From Candidatus Hodarchaeota archaeon (GTDB lineage: Archaea > Asgardarchaeota > Heimdallarchaeia > Hodarchaeales > Hodarchaeaceae), in NCBI GenBank assembly GCA_016839815.1, contig JAEOTM010000102.1:1-43872 (forward strand): a DNA stretch of 43,872 nt. Direction: 5' to 3'. Under the pieces are notes generated by a model. The model was not told the DNA's origin. It did not search any database and worked only from the letters and a program-made list of their open reading frames with translations. Both the position numbers and the translations under genes were made by a program. Below, piece after piece: positions 26,729 to 36,400 of this stretch (position 1 is the stretch's first letter; each line of letters begins with the position of its first letter).

Positions 26729-27822
26729 TTATGATGTTCCAGGTTCCTTAGAGATTGGTAATTTCTTTGAATATCTGAGAAACTTCATCACACTCTTTCT
26801 ATTGGATGGTTTGTACGTTTCTGAGACGTGAACTTTGTCATAAATGTCTGGGAATACTGTGTCTGCAGAATACTTTGTTCTCAGTTCTTTGTACCAGTCA
26901 TAATCATATATATTCCAAAATTCTTCTCTAGAATAATAAGCATGAGCATAGAGTATCTTTTTTCCATCTAACCGCATGGCCTCAGCCTCAAGTTCGCGAT
27001 TTACTTTTAGAAAATCAATTTCATCTGGTAAACGGCCCCAAACTCCGATATTCACTATTAACTCAGATTCTGACAGTGTTGGCGATAATTTTGTTTTTTG
27101 TTCTGGTTTTAACGGACAAATCCATAATGGATAGATATTTAGATTTGTGTCAGTCCACTGCATAAATTCCAAAACATTCTCTTTTGGAAAACTAATATCT
27201 TGGATCATAAAGTTTTGTGAAAGGTTACCTGCATGTAATGCACCATACAATCTCCTTGTTTTAAAAACGGGATTTAAAAGCGCTCTGGTTATCCGATTAA
27301 ATGGTATTCGAGCTCCTCTAAAACCGTAAAAACCAACCCAAAATCCACCTCTGTCATATCTAAAAAGGTAATCACGGATAGGCACTAATTCTTCATGTTC
27401 TTTCCTTTTTTTAGTAACTTTCTTTGCATGTAGATAAAACCATTCATCACGGGCTTTTGTGAAGGTTTGAATCGGCAATTTCTCCTTGTTTGACTGGTTA
27501 CCTACCATTATGACTCCTAGATTCTTACTAAACATAATTCCATCAATATAATCGACCTTTTCCTTTGATTTTTTCTCCACTAGTGCAATTGCTTCTTCAA
27601 AACTAGTCACTCGATAATATTTCAGACGAATGAATTCCTTGGCTGGAATTAAAGGTAACTTCCCAAGAGTCATTATTCCTAAACTTCCATAAGAACAAGC
27701 AGATCCATGGAATTAGTAGTTGAATGATAAATACGAACTTTCTTTTGTTGTTTAAAGTTCTCTTTCATTTGAGTCGCTATTTCTTTCACATAGGAATCGT
27801 GCTGATTCATTATCATAGTCAT
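26729..27822 (-). pseudogene. Decayed DHCR24-like FAD-linked oxidoreductase
   Basis: The 3' part (26729-27712) is a clean frame matching the C-terminal two thirds of delta(24)-sterol reductase-like flavoproteins: CSYGSLG, KLPLIPAKEFIRL, DGIMFS, YPLWICPL, VNIGVWG, YAHAYYSREEFW and FPDIYDKV. The 5' part lies in another frame (27679-27822) and holds the N-terminal helix plus KKVRIYHSTTNS. About 115 residues between them, the core of the FAD-binding domain, are gone and the frames no longer join; the break is near 27705-27713. A protein from an internal ATG at 27673 could still be made (314 residues), but without FAD binding. The intact enzyme would reduce side-chain double bonds of isoprenoids or sterol-like lipids. 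Confidence 0.8.
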
Positions 27823-28061
27823 TTGCTCCAAGAATAAGGAGTATAATGACACTTTCAGAAATTTACCCTTCTTAATTCGAGTAAGAAAATCGGAAGGTTA
27901 GATCAAAACTGAAATTTGTAATGAAACCTGAAAACTATGATTTTTGTGGTGTTTACTTACGAGATTGGAATTTATTTTCTAAATGTTAATAAGCTAGAAC
28001 TAGGATAAAATTACTGTAATTTTTGATATCTATTAAAATTTTATTGGAGAAGGCTGAATTT

Positions 28062-29102
28062 ATGGGATTTTTTAACAGAATATACACTAATCGGGGAATC
28101 AGATCAAAATTATTAATTGGAATGTTAATTGTGGGATTAGGACCCTCTAGTTTAGTAATGATTATTACAACAACGGGCACAGCCGATTTATTCCGCTATA
28201 CACAACCATTAGTATCATCAGAAGAAGGAGATAAAATTTACGCTCGTTACCAAGGAATTATGTTCAGAAGTGGAATAACGATTACAGCTTCTATTGTAGT
28301 GTCAATCATTATCGCGTTGCTACTCAGTCGTCTGCTTATAAGGCCGATTAAAGAATTAGGGAGAGTAGCTGATAGAATCTCAAGTAATGATCTAACAGAG
28401 TTACCAGATAATCCAAGTTCTGCAAGTAATGATGAAATCGATAATTTATATACCTCCTACTCCACTGCAATAGTAAGTCTCCGCGAAATAATTGCTACCG
28501 TTAAAAAATCATCATTCCAAGTCGATGAGTCTTCAACTGAGCTTTTAACATTGAGTAATGAACTCAATTCCCTCAGTACAGAAATTTCCCTTTCTATCAC
28601 TCAAATCTCTCAAGGTGCAGCTCACATCTCCGAGGTAGCCAATCAGGGATTTAAGGATGTCGTTCACATGTCGAAATCGGTGGATGAGGCTTTTGTGGCT
28701 ATAGAAAATACTTTAGGTACAATAAACGACATCGCATCCCAAACTAACATTCTTGCCTTAAATGCAGCCATAGAAGCTGCAAGAGCAGGTGAATTCGGAC
28801 GAGGATTCGCAGTCGTAGCTGATAATGTTCGTAGACTAGCAGAGGAAACCCAATCTCATAGTAAGGATATTGGGGAGATTACTAACTCTTTTACACAAAA
28901 TATTAGTGGGTCTGCTACAAAAATCCAGGAAGCTTTTCAGAATTTTTCTACTCAAGCTGAAGAATTCTCTGCAAGTAGTGAGGAAGTTGCTGCCGCCAGT
29001 GAGGAGCAAATTGCCTCAATGAATCAATTTATTTTAGCTGCTCAGAATTTACAAAGTATGAGTAACATCTTGGTGAAAGATGTAAAGAAATTTAAGACCT
29101 AA
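28062..29102 (+). CDS. Methyl-accepting chemotaxis-like protein with a minimal outer loop
   Basis: The 346-residue protein has two membrane helices (about 17-40 and 70-95), a HAMP domain right after the second ([18 protein letters not shown]), and a signalling coiled coil. The tip sequence is nearly canonical: [20 protein letters not shown] followed by [14 protein letters not shown]. The outer loop is only about 30 residues, so it cannot bind ligands as usual receptors do. GGAGAAGG lies 8 bases before ATG 28062, which decides this start over a TTG at 28023. No CheA, CheW or methyltransferase gene is nearby, so it must work with partners encoded elsewhere. Confidence 0.88.
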   Translation: MGFFNRIYTNRGIRSKLLIGMLIVGLGPSSLVMIITTTGTADLFRYTQPLVSSEEGDKIYARYQGIMFRSGITITASIVVSIIIALLLSRLLIRPIKELGRVADRISSNDLTELPDNPSSASNDEIDNLYTSYSTAIVSLREIIATVKKSSFQVDESSTELLTLSNELNSLSTEISLSITQISQGAAHISEVANQGFKDVVHMSKSVDEAFVAIENTLGTINDIASQTNILALNAAIEAARAGEFGRGFAVVADNVRRLAEETQSHSKDIGEITNSFTQNISGSATKIQEAFQNFSTQAEEFSASSEEVAAASEEQIASMNQFILAAQNLQSMSNILVKDVKKFKT

Positions 29103-29217
29103 GAGTAGATAAAATCGAAAAATCCTAGGGAAATAAGAATAGATACGTTACTAATGTTATGGTTGTAAAGGATAGATCCACCATATTATTTTTGTATAAA
29201 AAAGATATGTAAAATTG

Positions 29218-29252
29218 AAAAAAAAAGAAAGGAGAGCTAAAAAGCTATCTCC
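29218..29252 (-). terminator. Intrinsic-type terminator at the end of a surface-protein gene
   Basis: On the minus strand GGAGATAGC (holding the AGA and TAG codons of the gene end) pairs with GCTCTCC around a T-rich loop (29231-29252). TTTC and nine T residues (29218-29226) follow. The layout equals that at 15888 and 17967. Confidence 0.6.
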
Positions 29253-30333
29253 TTTTTCGTACGGCGATAATGGTAGCTAGAGTGCCTAACAGAGATATTA
29301 AGGTAAAGCTAGGAGTTGAAGATGCGCTTTCTTCTTCAGCGATAGACCACAAGCTGAAATGTGTGGTATTGCAGTACAAAGTATCACCTTCCAACCATTG
29401 ATTCATGGGTGCTTCCCATTCATCGGAAGTTTCATTGAAAAACATGAATTTTAGTTTCTCCATGTTCTTTACGCCCATTTGGTTTCGAGTTTGATTAGTA
29501 AATTGGTAAGAAAAGGTGGCGTTTATCCCTGCGGAACAATTGAGCTCAACTTGCATCGTTTGGGTTCGAATTTGGTGCCTATGTCGATTCATTGCTCGTG
29601 GAGAATCTTCATATTCAGTAACGGTTACTTGTGCACTTTTATTGAGCTGTAACTGTATGGAAAATCCGCTTTGGGTCTGGACTTTGTATAGATGTCCTGC
29701 TTGGAGTTCAAATTTTGTACCATTTTTAGAAGCATAAGGACTATCTGGGTTTGGTTTATCTATTGGTGGGGCTTCTTCAACACTTGGTGCAAGGATCACC
29801 CATGTGGAAAAGTGAGTTGTATTGCATAAGACTGCAGCTCCATCAGGACGATGTTCCACCCAATTTTCATAGGCGTATTGCCATTCAAAGGATTCTTCAT
29901 TGTAATATGCCCATCGGAAAGTGGAGACATTGCCTAAACCACTTATTTCAACATTGGTAAAGTTATGGAACATTGTAGCATTCATTGCAGTAGTGCCATT
30001 TAGCTCCACATTCATGAATTTAATAACGTTTCTCGTTTTATTAGGAAGAGGCCCTTCTGGATTATTATTTGATTCATTCACTCTAAGATAAACATTTTCT
30101 TGAGTTCTTAGTTGGATCTGAGTTCCATTTCGGGTTCTTAATTGAGTACGATTTCCTGCAGTTATATTTACTCTGACACCATTCTCAACATTCATCCAAC
30201 CATCAGCATGGGGATTAGTATCAGCAACTGCTCTTTTAATCTGATACTTACTAGCAGCGATGCTTGGACTTACTGAACTGAGAAGAAGCATCCCGAGTAG
30301 AATTATTAAGGGAATACTTAGGATTTTTTTCAT
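29245..30333 (-). CDS. Surface protein with two related domains and C-terminal anchor
   Basis: The 362-residue protein has a signal peptide (MKKILSIPLIILLGMLLLSS) and two ~140-residue units that resemble each other. Each has a strand-rich part, an aromatic segment (FRWAYYNEESFEWQ and FMFFNETSDEWEAP) and the ending CNTTHFSxW. After a short linker comes a C-terminal sorting-type tail: TPSF, a membrane helix and RKRR, as in archaeosortase-processed proteins. Many N-x-S/T sites suggest N-glycosylation. The HFS ending recalls the cleavage region of GAIN/ZU5-type outer domains, but that is only a resemblance. ATG 30333 is preferred to GTG 30342. The upstream motif is shared with the next regulator gene. 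Confidence 0.65.
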   Translation of the reverse strand: MKKILSIPLIILLGMLLLSSVSPSIAASKYQIKRAVADTNPHADGWMNVENGVRVNITAGNRTQLRTRNGTQIQLRTQENVYLRVNESNNNPEGPLPNKTRNVIKFMNVELNGTTAMNATMFHNFTNVEISGLGNVSTFRWAYYNEESFEWQYAYENWVEHRPDGAAVLCNTTHFSTWVILAPSVEEAPPIDKPNPDSPYASKNGTKFELQAGHLYKVQTQSGFSIQLQLNKSAQVTVTEYEDSPRAMNRHRHQIRTQTMQVELNCSAGINATFSYQFTNQTRNQMGVKNMEKLKFMFFNETSDEWEAPMNQWLEGDTLYCNTTHFSLWSIAEEESASSTPSFTLISLLGTLATIIAVRKRR

Positions 30334-30419
30334 TTTTATCACAACGATTTTTCTGAACTTAACTCATAATCTTTTGATTAAGTCATGAAACCCTTATTCT
30401 TAATGGTATTAATTATTTG

Positions 30420-30436
30420 AGGAACACTTTTTTGGA
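30420..30436 (-). promoter_or_regulatory. Shared 17-base upstream motif, copy 1
   Basis: On the minus strand TCCAAAAAAGTGTTCCT lies just upstream of an AT-rich TATA-like stretch of the surface-protein gene. It matches the motif at 32122-32138 at 15 of 17 positions. Confidence 0.45.
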
Positions 30437-30522
30437 GTTTTCATTATGCTACGTCAGTTGTATACAAACGTGTCATATTTATGTCTCAATATCCGATAAA
30501 CAAATACGAAATATTTAACATA

Positions 30523-32025
30523 TCAGTTTGATTGACTACGTCTTTCAAGGGCTGATTTGAGAATAGAAATTTTTTGAGTTTCTAGGAGGTATCTATTCCC
30601 ATTTGAATGAATTAATTTGATTTGCTCCAATTTCTTTAAATGATACCTTACAGATTCTTTCGATTGGCCAAGATAGTCCGCTAGAGCACCAATCTCCCAT
30701 GAATGAACTCTCGAAAATGCTTGTGCAATCCGATATCCACCACTTGATATAATAGAGAAATACAATTCTAAGAAGCCTGGTTCTGGTATTCGTCTAATAA
30801 GGTAGTAAATTTCATACTGGCCGAATACTTGTCGATCTATTAAACGAAAATCTTCGAGAACTTGCAGATGCCATCTAAGACTTGAAGTTCCAATGTTTAA
30901 TTCTCTTTTCAGCTCTCGAAAATGTAAGAATTCCTTTTCATCTAGTACATTCAATATTTGATTTCGATATTCGTTTTCTAGCACATCATATGAATCTATA
31001 CGTCTAACAATTGGGGGATAGAGAATTTGACCAATAAGAAATAACGGTGTAAGAAGGTATGCGAGAATGGTTTTATCTTTTGGTATTTCGAGATTGGATC
31101 TGGGTGTCATAATCGCTTTGGAAACAAAATAACCAAATGCCACAAGTAAGAGAGATATGCTAGTAAAGGTTATTCCTAATTCTAGATCTTCATTAGTAAA
31201 AAGAAATAAGATTTTATCCTGTGGTGAAGATGTATCTTCCGTTGAAAGATTTTGATTGGACTCTATGATCTCCAAGCCAGAGGATGTGATTGATGACACA
31301 AACTGTGCCAAGTTTGTCAAGGATGGAGAGATTTGAATGGGTGACAATGGTAAAGCAAATATGAAACCAGATTTATATTCAAATGCGTTAAAACTAGTAT
31401 TCCCAAAGGGGGGATTAATACTGGAAGCTACTTGAAATGATGGATTGGTTGTTTCTGCTATTCCTACTCCTGCTTCTAGTGAAAAAGATGTATTTTCAGA
31501 ATAACTGAAGGGATTGGTTAATAAAGTTTCATTAATAATTGAGACATCTATTGTATCTGATATATTTCCCATAGGATATTCTTTCTGTCCCTGCATGGTA
31601 ATATCTAAACCCAATAATTCATGGAACGATGAATTGAATCTCCAAATTTGTGTGGAAATAATCCCGAATAGGTTTCCCTGACTCACAAAATTCTCCAATT
31701 CAGAGATATGGGTAACATCTAATGGCATTGAAATCTGGTTTAGAATGAGTATAATGGAGTCGTATGTTTCAGTGTAATTTCCTGTGAGAAATAACTGATT
31801 TAAATCTTCATTAGTCTTTATATCAACAATTACCGCGTTAAGATCCATTGTTTGATTAACTGTTGAGGCCAGCTCATAATCTGCATTGTTATTGGTAATA
31901 AAAAGAATTTTTGGTTCACTATTCTTAATAGAGGGGTTCGATCGCACATTAGTGACAGAATATAGCGCTAGTATGAGAAAACACGTAAGAAATATGTTAA
32001 AAATAATTTTATTATGTTTTTTCAA
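30523..32025 (-). CDS. Membrane-anchored transcription regulator with two winged helices
   Basis: The 500-residue protein has a signal or anchor helix (residues 8-25), a ~250-residue outer domain with a strand-helix pattern (KILFITNNN...) like a glutamine-amidotransferase-type fold, and a membrane helix at 283-303. A second hydrophobic segment lies at 319-339. Two winged-helix domains follow (345-410 with LNIGTSSLRWHLQVLE; 425-482 with LGQSKESVRYHLKKLE). Similar archaeal membrane winged-helix proteins carry a LAPLY-type segment before the first wing, so segment 319-339 may lie in the membrane face rather than cross it. It is probably a one-component sensor of the cell surface. Confidence 0.75.
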   Translation of the reverse strand: MKKHNKIIFNIFLTCFLILALYSVTNVRSNPSIKNSEPKILFITNNNADYELASTVNQTMDLNAVIVDIKTNEDLNQLFLTGNYTETYDSIILILNQISMPLDVTHISELENFVSQGNLFGIISTQIWRFNSSFHELLGLDITMQGQKEYPMGNISDTIDVSIINETLLTNPFSYSENTSFSLEAGVGIAETTNPSFQVASSINPPFGNTSFNAFEYKSGFIFALPLSPIQISPSLTNLAQFVSSITSSGLEIIESNQNLSTEDTSSPQDKILFLFTNEDLELGITFTSISLLLVAFGYFVSKAIMTPRSNLEIPKDKTILAYLLTPLFLIGQILYPPIVRRIDSYDVLENEYRNQILNVLDEKEFLHFRELKRELNIGTSSLRWHLQVLEDFRLIDRQVFGQYEIYYLIRRIPEPGFLELYFSIISSGGYRIAQAFSRVHSWEIGALADYLGQSKESVRYHLKKLEQIKLIHSNGNRYLLETQKISILKSALERRSQSN

Positions 32026-32121
32026 TTGTTTTCTCCTACTTATGCTCTTCTATTCTTAAGAAATGAGACCTGACTACCATTATCTACTGATCTTCTGATT
32101 ATATTCAAATAAATACTTTTT

Positions 32122-32138
32122 AGGTACGCTTTTTTGGA
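32122..32138 (-). promoter_or_regulatory. Shared 17-base upstream motif, copy 2
   Basis: On the minus strand TCCAAAAAAGCGTACCT is followed by TATTTATTTG, a likely TATA box, 97 bases before the membrane regulator ATG. Placement right before the TATA box suits an activator site and suggests autoregulation. Confidence 0.45.
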
Positions 32139-32254
32139 TTCTGTTACACATCACTTGAGTTTGAATTTAACCTAATATTTAGCTATTTACACTGATATAA
32201 TAATTCAATTATATGAAAAAGATATGTAAAGAGCGTGAAACTCACTAATATTAA

Positions 32255-32631
32255 TTAAAATTCCTGGTTTAATTGTGAAATGAATTTAGAATCATTATTA
32301 ATAACGATGATTTCACAGATCTTATCCTTTTCTATTCTTACATACTCTGTCCAGCAAACCTTGAAGAATCTTCCATCTACCATAATAGAATAAGAAACAA
32401 TTGAATCCCACCATTTACTTTCTTTATGATTTTAACACTTTCTAATCCTTCAGAATAAAACCAACATACATCTACAAATTCTTTTGCATTGGAGAATGAT
32501 TCTTGAGGACTACTAAAAGTAAAATGATCATTAGAAAGATATTGAACTACATTTTTCTTATCCTGTCTCGCCCAACTCTCATAGTATTTTCTTGCAATAG
32601 ATTTTGGGGTTTTCATTTTCATCCACAGCAT
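32255..32631 (-). pseudogene. SnoaL-like (NTF2-fold) gene interrupted by a frameshift
   Basis: The first part (32631 down to about 32430) encodes MKTPKSIARKYYESWARQDK and a following SnoaL-like helix-strand order, then runs into a short wrong-frame tail. Translation of the other frame continues the fold with ESKWWDSIVSYSIM, RFFKVCWTEYVRIEKDKI and ends at 32255. A single-base change in the A/T-rich stretch 32414-32431 rejoins them into one ~125-residue protein. It may be a true disruption or a sequencing error. It follows, on the same strand and within about 15 bases, the SDR oxidoreductase gene. Confidence 0.65.
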
Positions 32632-32644
32632 TTATTGACAAATT

Positions 32645-33382
32645 CTACACTCTTTCTTCCCAATTTATTGAGCGTGGGTTATATCGTGGTTTAATTATGA
32701 TTTCGGCTGTATTTACAGAATCAGACTCGGTAACTAGAAACCCAACAGCATGTGCGATATCTTCAGGTTCTAATGACCATTCCACATAGTCCACCTCTTT
32801 CCCTCCAAATCCAGTAACTACACTACCAGGGCATACAGCTGTCACTTTTATTCCAAATTCTTTGATATCCTCTCTTAACGACCATGTGAATCCTTGCACG
32901 GCATGTTTTGAGGCGGAATACAATGATCCACTCTTGAACCCATTTTTACCTGCAATACTACTGACATTAATAATATGGCCTGATTGTTGAGCAATGAGAT
33001 GAGGAACAATGTACTTAGTGAGTAGAAAAAGTCCTTTTACATTTAAATCAAATATAAAATTGTAATCATCAATTGTAAACTCATCAATTCGCTTGAATTT
33101 TCCAACTCCAGCATTATTCACTAGAATATCAATATGCCCATACTGAGCTAGTGTCTTATCAACTAGAGTCCGGATTTCGGTTTCTTTTGTTAAGTCTATT
33201 GATAATATATGAATTTCCCCTGTTCCTAAGCCAGATATTTCTTCTTTAACTTTTTCTAGTAATGATAAATCACGTGATACAAGCATCAAATTCATATTCA
33301 GAGCTGCTAATTTGTGACTGATCGCTCTTCCAATTCCCTTTGAAGCACCTGTAATAATTGCTACTTTATTATTAGATTTCAT
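32645..33382 (-). CDS. Short-chain dehydrogenase/reductase
   Basis: The 245-residue protein is a classical SDR: cofactor motif TGASKGIG (residues 11-18), NNAG (89-92), catalytic Ser142 in INVSSIAG, and Tyr155-x3-Lys159 in LYSASK. Arg37 after the second strand suggests NADPH. The substrate is unknown. ATG 33382 is chosen, with GGTGAT a few bases upstream. An earlier ATG would add 18 residues outside the family's usual start. The frameshifted SnoaL-like gene follows within 15 bases, a pairing often seen for SDR enzymes. Confidence 0.9.
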   Translation of the reverse strand: MKSNNKVAIITGASKGIGRAISHKLAALNMNLMLVSRDLSLLEKVKEEISGLGTGEIHILSIDLTKETEIRTLVDKTLAQYGHIDILVNNAGVGKFKRIDEFTIDDYNFIFDLNVKGLFLLTKYIVPHLIAQQSGHIINVSSIAGKNGFKSGSLYSASKHAVQGFTWSLREDIKEFGIKVTAVCPGSVVTGFGGKEVDYVEWSLEPEDIAHAVGFLVTESDSVNTAEIIIKPRYNPRSINWEERV

Positions 33383-33489
33383 ACTATCACCTAAAATGAT
33401 TGAAGTAAATTGATAATGAGAGGGAGAAATTGCCATTCAAAATAACTTTCTCTCAGAATCTCGTTTTCTTTACTTTCGTAATAGTCTCT

Positions 33490-36400
33490 CTAAGGGAAAA
33501 TTTGGTTGTTAGGCAGCAAATCCGTAAGATTCGACCTAGTGAAAGGAGCTATAGTGTCCAGTTCCTTTGTCAAGAAGAATAGTAATCGGTACGTTAACAT
33601 TTGCCCTGGAAGAATCTGTTCGGAATTTGTGATCAAATCTAACATAATAATCTTAAGATTCGGAGCATAAGGATACGCAAATTCATTTTTATTTAGTGTT
33701 GGAATGACCGCAGCGATGTAATAATCATTCTCTTCCCTTTTGTACGCACTCCATTTTGGTTGTGGATCTCTTTCAAGCCAAACAGTACTTTCCCAATCCT
33801 GTAGCTTATATTTGAGAAATTTCTGTGGGGCCTTTTCGTCCTCCAGATAGTACATATCTTGACTAGATTTAGAGGTTTCCATCTTTCCCTCGATTTGAAG
33901 GGAAAATTTGCGAATTATTTGAGAATGGTTATACACATGGGTCTGTACAAGTAAAAATGGAGAGTTTGGGAGTGTTACATATTCTGTGGCAATTTGTAAA
34001 CCTTTGAGCTTGGGTGAATAATCAATAATATCAGATTTAAAACCAATCCCTTTCCATTTACCAGCGGAGGGATGATAGGATTCATATGAGAGCTTATTGA
34101 AGTTTTCTATATCTCTCTCACCTTCGGGTTGAAGAATAGGTCCGATACCTCCATAAAACTGGTTATACCAAAGAAAAGGCCCTATTTGAGGGTATGGTGT
34201 TATACCATAATGAAGAAGATTATTTGTATTCTCATTGATTGAGAGATGATATACACTTCCACGATATTTTTCACTTCCTTTGAATGTTAAAAATCCATTA
34301 TTAATAATAAAGGCATTTTCCTTTTCGTTTTTCTCAACTGAAATGTTACCTGCTGAATTATACATTCCTAATGTTATAGGATACTCAAAAATTCGGGTCA
34401 AAGAATCAAAAGACAGTTTCCCTTTTAATAACAGTTCTCCTTTGAGAAAATCAAGAGTGAAGGGATACTCAAAAGTATGTTTTTTTACTTCTGGCAGATT
34501 TGTTTTAATCTTCCTGTCTATAGAGTCAAACTCTAGTGCAAGTGATCCTTTAAAGGTTGTTTCTCGATGAGTATCGATGGCTATCTCTAAGCTTTTGTTT
34601 TTATGATCCACAAATAGGCCATGTGCAATTGTTTTTCCTTCGAATGAATTTCTTAAACCGATTTGCTTAAGCGAAGCAGCAGTTTTTGAATATTCAACCT
34701 CATTTCTTGGAGATGGAGCATATTTATCCTTCCATTCTTTCCTTATTGCCTGCCAGCTGTCTGCAAATGTCAAGAAGATAGGTTCAGTTTGAACCTGTTC
34801 TCCACTAGCCAAATCAGATATTTTAATATCAATATTAGGCTGTGCTCGTCCAATTGTGATCTTATCGATAGAATCAAGTTTAAATAAAATTCCAAATGCA
34901 CCTGTACTATATTCAGCAGCTTGCCATCCTTCTTGAAAAAGAGTGGGATCATTTCCTAAGTCAACAGGAAACGCTGTTAAATCTAATTGCCTTATACCGG
35001 ATTTTAATGGAAGTATTCGGTTCTGAAGCTGTATAGTAGATGGCCACCAATATGTGTGATTGACCACTCCAAGTTTGTTATACTTCTTTTCAGAACTATT
35101 CTTTACTTCCCATTGCACAGAAAGAGAATTACTATCATCAGAGAGGAATATTTTGCGAGTTACTTCGATTCCAGGTTTCAAATCAGACTTTGCAGTACTC
35201 GAAAGACAAATTCCTGCCTCATTATCTAGAATTTGATGCTCGTGATGCTTTGTGTAAAACTCGGTTCCTTCTACATCGAATGGATATCCGAGTACAATAG
35301 GTAATCCGAATACTTGTAATTTTCTAAGCTTATCGGTCACGAAAACCTCATTACTTCCTGGATGTGGTTGTTCGTATATTGAGATACGAAGATTTTTGTT
35401 TTCTATATAGATCTGCTGATTTGATTTGTAAGAAAGAGATTTACTCTCGTTAAATATAATTACAGGGATTTTTTCTTCTGTAAGGAGCTTTCCATCCATT
35501 GTGTTAACGGTAACTTCAATATAATCAACTGAGCTTGGTGTGGTACTGGTTTTCGCATTGAATTCTACTTGAGAATCGTATTTACTTAAAATAACTTCTT
35601 TTTTATGCTCTGAAAATGCAATTCTCTGACTATCTTTTACTTCAAGTATAACTACAGATTCTTCTCCAACATTATTTTGTAGAGATAAAGGAATGGAAAA
35701 AGTAGAATCTGGACGTACTACAAAATTAACAGGATCAGAATCCACTTTCACAGCTTTACCGGGAATTTTCCCAACTGTTAGTGGAATAATCCTGTTTTCA
35801 GTAGTGATATTAAAGATAATTCCATGATCGGTAAGTGTATGTGTATGAACCTTGGTATCGAGCTCATCTGTATCTGCAAGAAAAACTCCTTGGATTTCAA
35901 ATGTTTTTGACTGATTTTTCGATAAAGTGATCGAATTCCTCTTCTTTGGATCAAGTACCTGAATTTTAGATGAATGATCAATCTCAAAATTCATTATTAG
36001 ATCAGTTTTCGATTTATTCGTGACAAGTAAGCTTGAAGTAAACTCTTCTGATCCAATAAATGCTTTAGAATCTCTAGTTAATCCCCTAATCAAGAGATCT
36101 TTATTCTGAGCCTTTATATGAAATCCAGCAATCTTTCCGATAGCTCTATCCACCCAGACAGTTAGGCTTTGATTCTCATCTTCAAAGCAATATTCGTAAA
36201 TTTGCATCTGTTCTAATAGCAGATCATTTGGTTCTTGATCAATAATAGGAGAGAATGCCTCATACCACGACTTAGAAAGAGTAGAGAAAAATTCTTGGAA
36301 ATAAGGAAACTTAAGTATTTGTGGAAGATAACTCTCCATAAAAACCGAGGTATTTGGTCTCCACTTGTAACCTTGCCGCTTATATAAGGGCATAGCTTTT

